The translations under genes and the position numbers were made by a program. Below are positions 7,861 through 11,273 of a DNA stretch of 11,273 bases, in pieces. Below the pieces are notes generated by a model. That model was not told the origin of the DNA, ran no database searches, and was given only the letters and a program-made list of their open reading frames with translations. Each line of letters begins with the position of its first letter. Positions within the stretch are counted from its first letter, which is position 1. The DNA is taken from contig BLJB01000598.1 in the NCBI GenBank assembly GCA_013423325.1, forward strand, positions 1-11,273, in the 5' to 3' direction. This DNA is from Usnea hakonensis. Taxonomy: Eukaryota > Ascomycota > Lecanoromycetes > Lecanorales > Parmeliaceae.

Positions 7861-8512
7861 GGCTATATTAAATATACGGAAGGTATAAAGGCCTTAGGCC
7901 AAGGATAATTATTATACTATAGTAGAAAGGCTATATTATTAGTTAGAAACTTAGCCCTATTAAAGTAGTTTCGATTTAGTAATATCTCGGATATAGCGCC
8001 ATTCCACTATTTTCATAAATTTAGGTTATATAGATCCTCGTTCAAAAAATTGAGGTCCGAGAAAAAGCGACTAAGGGCCCTTACTTCTTAATATTTAAGT
8101 TATATTAGGCCTACTAGGTATACCCCTATCGTTAATATATATACGAATACCTTCCGATACTATCTAGTATTACCCCCGGAGCGTTACTATCGCCGGTAGT
8201 AGCCTGCACCAAAATTAGCCTCCGGTATTTAGCGAGATTTCTTTAGAGAAAGTTCATAATAAGGCTCCGTATAAGGCTCCGTATTAAGGTTCGGTTCGGT
8301 TCGGAAGTATCCGGCTAATAAGAGGCCTTTATTCTATACTTCCTTCTCTACTTAAAAATCGAGTATTAAATAGTTATTCCGTGCCGAAATACCTTTTTGT
8401 CAACTATTTCATTAATCTATAACTAAATCGCTTTATACCTGGCGCCCTAGAATAGTATAACATTATATATACAACGGATATCGTCTCTTAAGGCATGCGG
8501 ATATACCTTTCT
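7861..8512. repeat. Internal module C (3'-terminal copy)
   Basis: Full-length copy of the module, directly before the true polypurine tract, in the usual place of a 3' untranslated region. It aligns with module A with many substitutions and small indels, too divergent to be explained by RIP alone. It contains GAAACTTAGCCCTATTAAAG (from 7947) and a TTCGG tandem (8289-8304). A near-duplicate AAGGCTCCGTAT pair occurs at about 8261-8285. Confidence 0.8.
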
Positions 8513-8524
8513 AAGGGGGGGGGG
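8513..8524 (+). other. Polypurine tract
   Basis: AA followed by ten G, then TAA, then the 3' LTR at 8528. Correct position and base content for the plus-strand primer of reverse transcription. Confidence 0.85.
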
Positions 8525-8527
8525 TAA

Positions 8528-8710
8528 TATTACGAGTATAACTACTTATAAGGCTAAAGGAGACACGTGCCCTCCTTCCTATTCGGGTTTAGCGCCTTGG
8601 CACCTCTCTGCCTATATATCTTTCTTATACCTGTATATAGATTTTACCTCCTTATCAATTGAATCCTAGTTATATACCACCATTGACTTGATCTGGTTGC
8701 AGTCCTAACA
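8528..8710 (+). repeat. 3' LTR
   Basis: 183 bp, begins TATTACGAG (TG start changed to TA) and ends CAGTCCTAACA. Ten of the 14 LTR differences are mutated here and four in the 5' LTR, all CpA/TpG to TpA. The self-primer segment ATCAATTGAAT is intact at 8654-8664. It is followed directly by CTTTC. Confidence 0.95.
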
Positions 8711-8715
8711 CTTTC
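8711..8715. repeat. Right target-site duplication (CTTTC)
   Basis: Identical to 3594-3598; closes the LTR element and leads back into the array (TAGCCTTCTAAA). Confidence 0.93.
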
Positions 8716-10672
8716 TAGCCTTCTAAATTTATACTTTTAGGACTCCTAAATCCCTACTCTCTAGCCTCCTAAATCTATACTTTCTAGGCTCCTATTTCTA
8801 TACTTCTAAATAACTAGGTAAGAAGTATTTAAATAAGCTCTTAAATTACTATATAAAAAGTATTTAAATAAGATTCCTAATTATTATATAAGAAGTATAT
8901 AAATAAGCTTTCGAATAGAATATATAAATAAGCTTCTAAATCGCTATAGGAGAAATATATAAATAAGCTTCTAAATCGCTATAGGAGAAATATATAAATA
9001 AGCTTCCTAATTCCTATATAAGAAGTATATAAATAAGCTTCTAAATAGAGTATATAAATAAGCTTCTAAATCGCTATAGAAAAAGTATATAAATAAACTT
9101 CCTAATTTCTATATAAGAAGTATACTAATAAGCTTCTAAATAGTTATATAAAAAATATATTAATAAGCTTTCTAGTCCTCCTAAATCTATACTTTCTATA
9201 CTTCTAAATCTATACTTCTAATACTCTTATTTCTATATATTTAATACTCCTATTTCTATATATCTAATACTCCTATTTCTATACTTCTAAATAGTTATAT
9301 AAGAAGTATATAAATAAGCTTCTAAATCGTTATATAAGAAGTATATAAATAAGCTTCTAAATTACTATAGAAAAAGTATATAAATAAACTTCCTAATTTC
9401 TATATAAGAAGTATATAAATAAGCTTCTAAATAGTTATATAAGAAGTATACTAATAAGCTTCCTAGTACTCCTAAATCTATACTTTTTATATTTCTAAAT
9501 TTATACTTCTAATACTCTTATTTCTATATATTTAATACTCCTATTTCTATATATTTAATACTCCTATTTCTATATATCTAATATTTCTATTTCTATACTT
9601 CTAAATCGCTATAAGAGAACTATATAAATAACCTTCTAAATTACTAGATAAGAAGTATTTAAATAAGTTTCTATATAGTTATAGAAGAAGTATATAAATA
9701 AGCTTCTTAATTACTATATAAGAGGTATTTTAATAAGCTTTTAAATTACTATATAAGAAATATTTAAATAAACTTTTAAATAATTATATAAGAAGTATAC
9801 TAATAAGCTTTTTAATACTCGTAAATATATACTTTCTATACTTCTAAATCTATACTTTTAAGCCTTCTAAACCTATACTTTATAGGCTCCCTAATTTATA
9901 CTTTTAGAACTTCTAAATCCTTACTTTCTAGTCTTCTAAGTCTATACTTTCTAGCCTCCTATTTCTATACTTCTAAATAACTATATAAAAAGTATTTAAA
10001 TAAGCTTTTAAATTACTATATAAAAAGTATTTAAATAAGCTTCTTAATTACTATATAAAAAGTAGGCAAATAAGCTTCCGAATAGAATATATAAATAACC
10101 TTCTAAATCCCTATAGGAGAAGTATATAAATAAGTTTCCTAATTTCTATATAAGAAATATATAAATAAGCTTCTAAATAGTTATACTAGAAATATACTAA
10201 TAAGCTTCTAAATAGTTATATAAGAAGTATACTAATAAGCTTCTTAGTACTCTTAAATCTATACTTTCTATATTTCTAAATTTATACTTCTAATACTCTT
10301 ATTTCTATATATTTAATACTTCTATTTCTATATATTTAATACTCCGATTTCTATACTTCTAAATAGCTATATAAGAAGTATATAAATAAGCTTCTAAATA
10401 ACTATATAAGAAGTATATAAATAAGCTTTTTAATACTCCTAAATTTATCCTTTCTAGTACTCCTAAATCTATACTTTCTATATTTCTAAATCTATACTTC
10501 TAATACTCTTAATTCTATATATTTAATACTTTTATTTCTATATGTTTAATACTTCTATTTTTATATTTCTAAGGCTTCTAAATCTATACTTTTTATACTT
10601 TTAAATCTATATTTTCTAGTCTTCTATTTCTATATAGGCCTCCTATATCTATATAATCTAGACCTAAAAAAA
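8716..10672. repeat. AT-rich minisatellite array, right part, with higher-order structure
   Basis: Continues the array of the left part. A-type (about 34 bp, HindIII-containing) and B-type (23 bp) blocks alternate, and a third 23-bp form, ATTTCTATATATTTAATACT plus CCT, appears near 9225-9260, 9505-9590 and 10300-10350. TATATAAATAAGCTT occurs exactly at least 17 times over both parts. 9598-9882 repeats 3337-3598 with one extra 23-bp unit, and 9890-10130 repeats 8716-8960. With the LTR element removed the higher-order period is about 1.14 kb, almost two copies. Only isolated CpA/TpG remain (one CA near 10062, one TG near 10545). Confidence 0.9.
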
Positions 10673-10825
10673 GAGGGATTAGCTTAGTTTAAGTAATTTT
10701 TTCTTAAGTACCTTAATACTTTAAAGTCTTAATACGATATTTATTTATTATTTCCTAGTTATAGCCCGATTTAAACCGGGTACCTTCTAATAAAAGTAGA
10801 ACTTCTACTATCTAGGCTATAGGGC
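10673..10825 (-). ncRNA. Possible Pol III unit: tRNA-like or tRNA-derived SINE
   Basis: On the minus strand TAGCCTAGATAG (10819-10808) fits the tRNA A-box TRGYNNARNNGG if one TpG-to-TpA change is reversed. Thirty bases further, GGTTTAAATCG (10777-10767) fits the B-box GGTTCRANNCC with one C-to-T change. Between them AGTAGAA-G-TTCTACT forms a hairpin. TATAGCC and GGCTATA could pair as a terminal stem, and CCCG/CGGG flank the B-box. A T7 run (10682-10676) ends the unit, as a Pol III terminator would. Acceptor and D-arm spacing do not give a canonical cloverleaf, so a SINE head or a decayed tRNA is likelier than a working tRNA. Confidence 0.35.
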
Positions 10826-11163
10826 CTTATTATAATATAATATTCTATTAATATATATAATTTATAAAGGAAATAAGTTATAATATTTATTATATTAAAT
10901 AAGATCTATACTAAGCTAGGTTAGATTATTATTAATCTAAACTAGTAGTTAAACTAGTTTACTACTTTTATAAACTAATCTACTAAATATAGTAGGAACT
11001 AATTAACTAATTACTAAATTAGACTAGTTTAACTATTAGTTAGCTAGTTTATAGTTTAATCGTTAGAAGCCTTATACTCTATATATTTATATTATTATAC
11101 TCTATATATATAAATTTCAATATTAATAAGTATTTTATATAAATATATTTTCTGAGAAAAACT
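10826..11163. other. Palindrome-rich AT spacer
   Basis: No gene seen. It contains a hairpin TTAGATTA-TTAT-TAATCTAA (10921-10940) and, four bases on, a palindrome centred on TAAACTAGTTTA (10950-10961) with flanking AGTAG/CTACT. CTAGTT/AACTAG recurs several times up to about 11055. CpA/TpG return at about 11117-11152, marking the edge of the RIP block. Confidence 0.6.
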
Positions 11164-11218
11164 ATGAGATGATGGAAGGACGATTATTCCAATCCATAGT
11201 TGATAGCGGCAACGAGGC
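11164..11218. repeat. Right arm of 55-bp inverted repeat
   Basis: Reverse complement of 1-55 with three changes, each CpA/TpG in the left arm and TpA here. Sequence after 11218 continues the open frame but cannot be compared, because the left arm ends at the window edge. Confidence 0.9.
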
Positions 11219-11273
11219 GTACGAGGCACGCAAGCGACTTGGGGTAGGGGCAGAGGGGAGTAGGGCGAACGAT
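11169..11273 (+). CDS. 5' end of an unrecognised gene, partial, rightward (inverted copy)
   Basis: From ATG-ATG at 11169 a frame stays open for 35 codons to the window edge, reading M-M-E-G-R-L-F-Q-S-I-V-D-S-G-N-E and then A-Y-E-A-R-K-R-L-G-V-G-A-E-G-S-R-A-N-D. Base composition after 11200 is GC-rich with intact CpA, unlike the neighbouring block. Compared with the left copy, RIP changed Ser to Leu (TCA to TTA) and Met to Ile (ATG to ATA), plus one silent change, so no stop was made. The frame is also open upstream of the ATG for at least 15 codons, so the true start could lie further left. Product unknown. Confidence 0.45.
   Translation, partial: MMEGRLFQSIVDSGNEAYEARKRLGVGAEGSRAND

Larger units (their letters stand above)
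3599..8710 (+). mobile_element. Complete 5.1-kb LTR retrotransposon, RIP-mutated, probably non-autonomous and composite
   Basis: The element has 183-bp LTRs, a 5-bp target duplication, an 11-nt primer site and a polypurine tract, so both ends are intact and it was inserted as one unit into the minisatellite. Order: 5' LTR (3599-3781), primer site (3784-3794), leader with tandem repeats and a large stem (3795-4448), module A (4449-5095), Gag-like remnant (5278-6420), module B with G-tract and truncated LTR (6588-6986), coiled-coil ORF remnant (6987-7860), module C (7861-8512), polypurine tract (8513-8524), 3' LTR (8528-8710). No protease, reverse transcriptase, RNase H or integrase could be recognised, so mobilisation in trans is inferred. 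RIP is clear but lighter than in the array. The self-priming design suggests the Ty3/Gypsy (Metaviridae) side, but superfamily is not proven without pol. Confidence 0.9.

Noticed and set aside
10740..10825. A functional tRNA gene
   Set aside because: Boxes fit only after reversing changes, and acceptor and D-stem positions do not form a normal cloverleaf.
1..11218. Calling the window an 11-kb TIR DNA transposon
   Set aside because: Arms are coding-like, the left arm reaches the window edge so its length is unknown, no target duplication can be seen, and no transposase was recognised. Kept only as one option.
1..11273. Mitochondrial or bacterial origin for the AT-rich DNA
   Set aside because: CpG is retained while CpA/TpG are specifically lost, and LTR and LINE remnants are present. 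This is nuclear fungal RIP, not general AT bias.

Overview
The window looks like nuclear DNA of a filamentous ascomycete (Pezizomycotina) whose repeats have gone through RIP (repeat-induced point mutation). CpA and TpG are almost absent over kilobases (I find none in 1201-1800), TpA is abundant and CpG survives. This is the signature of CpA-to-TpA mutation on both strands. No intact multi-exon gene is visible. Genus cannot be read from the sequence.

Layout. (1) The two ends carry a 55-bp inverted repeat (1-55 and 11164-11218) that reads as the start of the same unrecognised protein, facing outward on both sides; the right copy runs open off the window edge. (2) Positions 56-2960 are AT-rich and RIP-saturated. 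They begin with the C-terminal end of a non-LTR (LINE) ORF2 around 200-480, recognised by its C-x-C-x8-H-x4-C module; the rest is too degraded to call. (3) Positions 2961-3598 and 8716-10672 are two halves of one AT-rich minisatellite array built from about 34-bp (HindIII-containing) and 23-bp units, with a higher-order period of about 1.14 kb. (4) That array is split by a complete LTR retrotransposon, 3599-8710 (5,112 bp), with 183-bp LTRs, a perfect 5-bp target duplication (CTTTC), an 11-nt primer site complementary to its own LTR (Tf1-like self-priming) and an oligo-G polypurine tract. (5) Downstream of the array is a possible Pol III unit (tRNA-like or SINE, minus strand) and a palindrome-rich AT spacer.

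The LTR element is the most interesting part. It contains RIP-broken Gag-like coding sequence, a second broken ORF with a coiled-coil segment, no recognisable pol, and three copies of a 3'-terminal module. The second copy has its own G-tract and a truncated, divergent LTR inside the element. It is best read as a non-autonomous, composite (tandem-derived) element that moved as one unit. All 14 differences between its two LTRs are RIP-type transitions, so little besides RIP has changed it since insertion.
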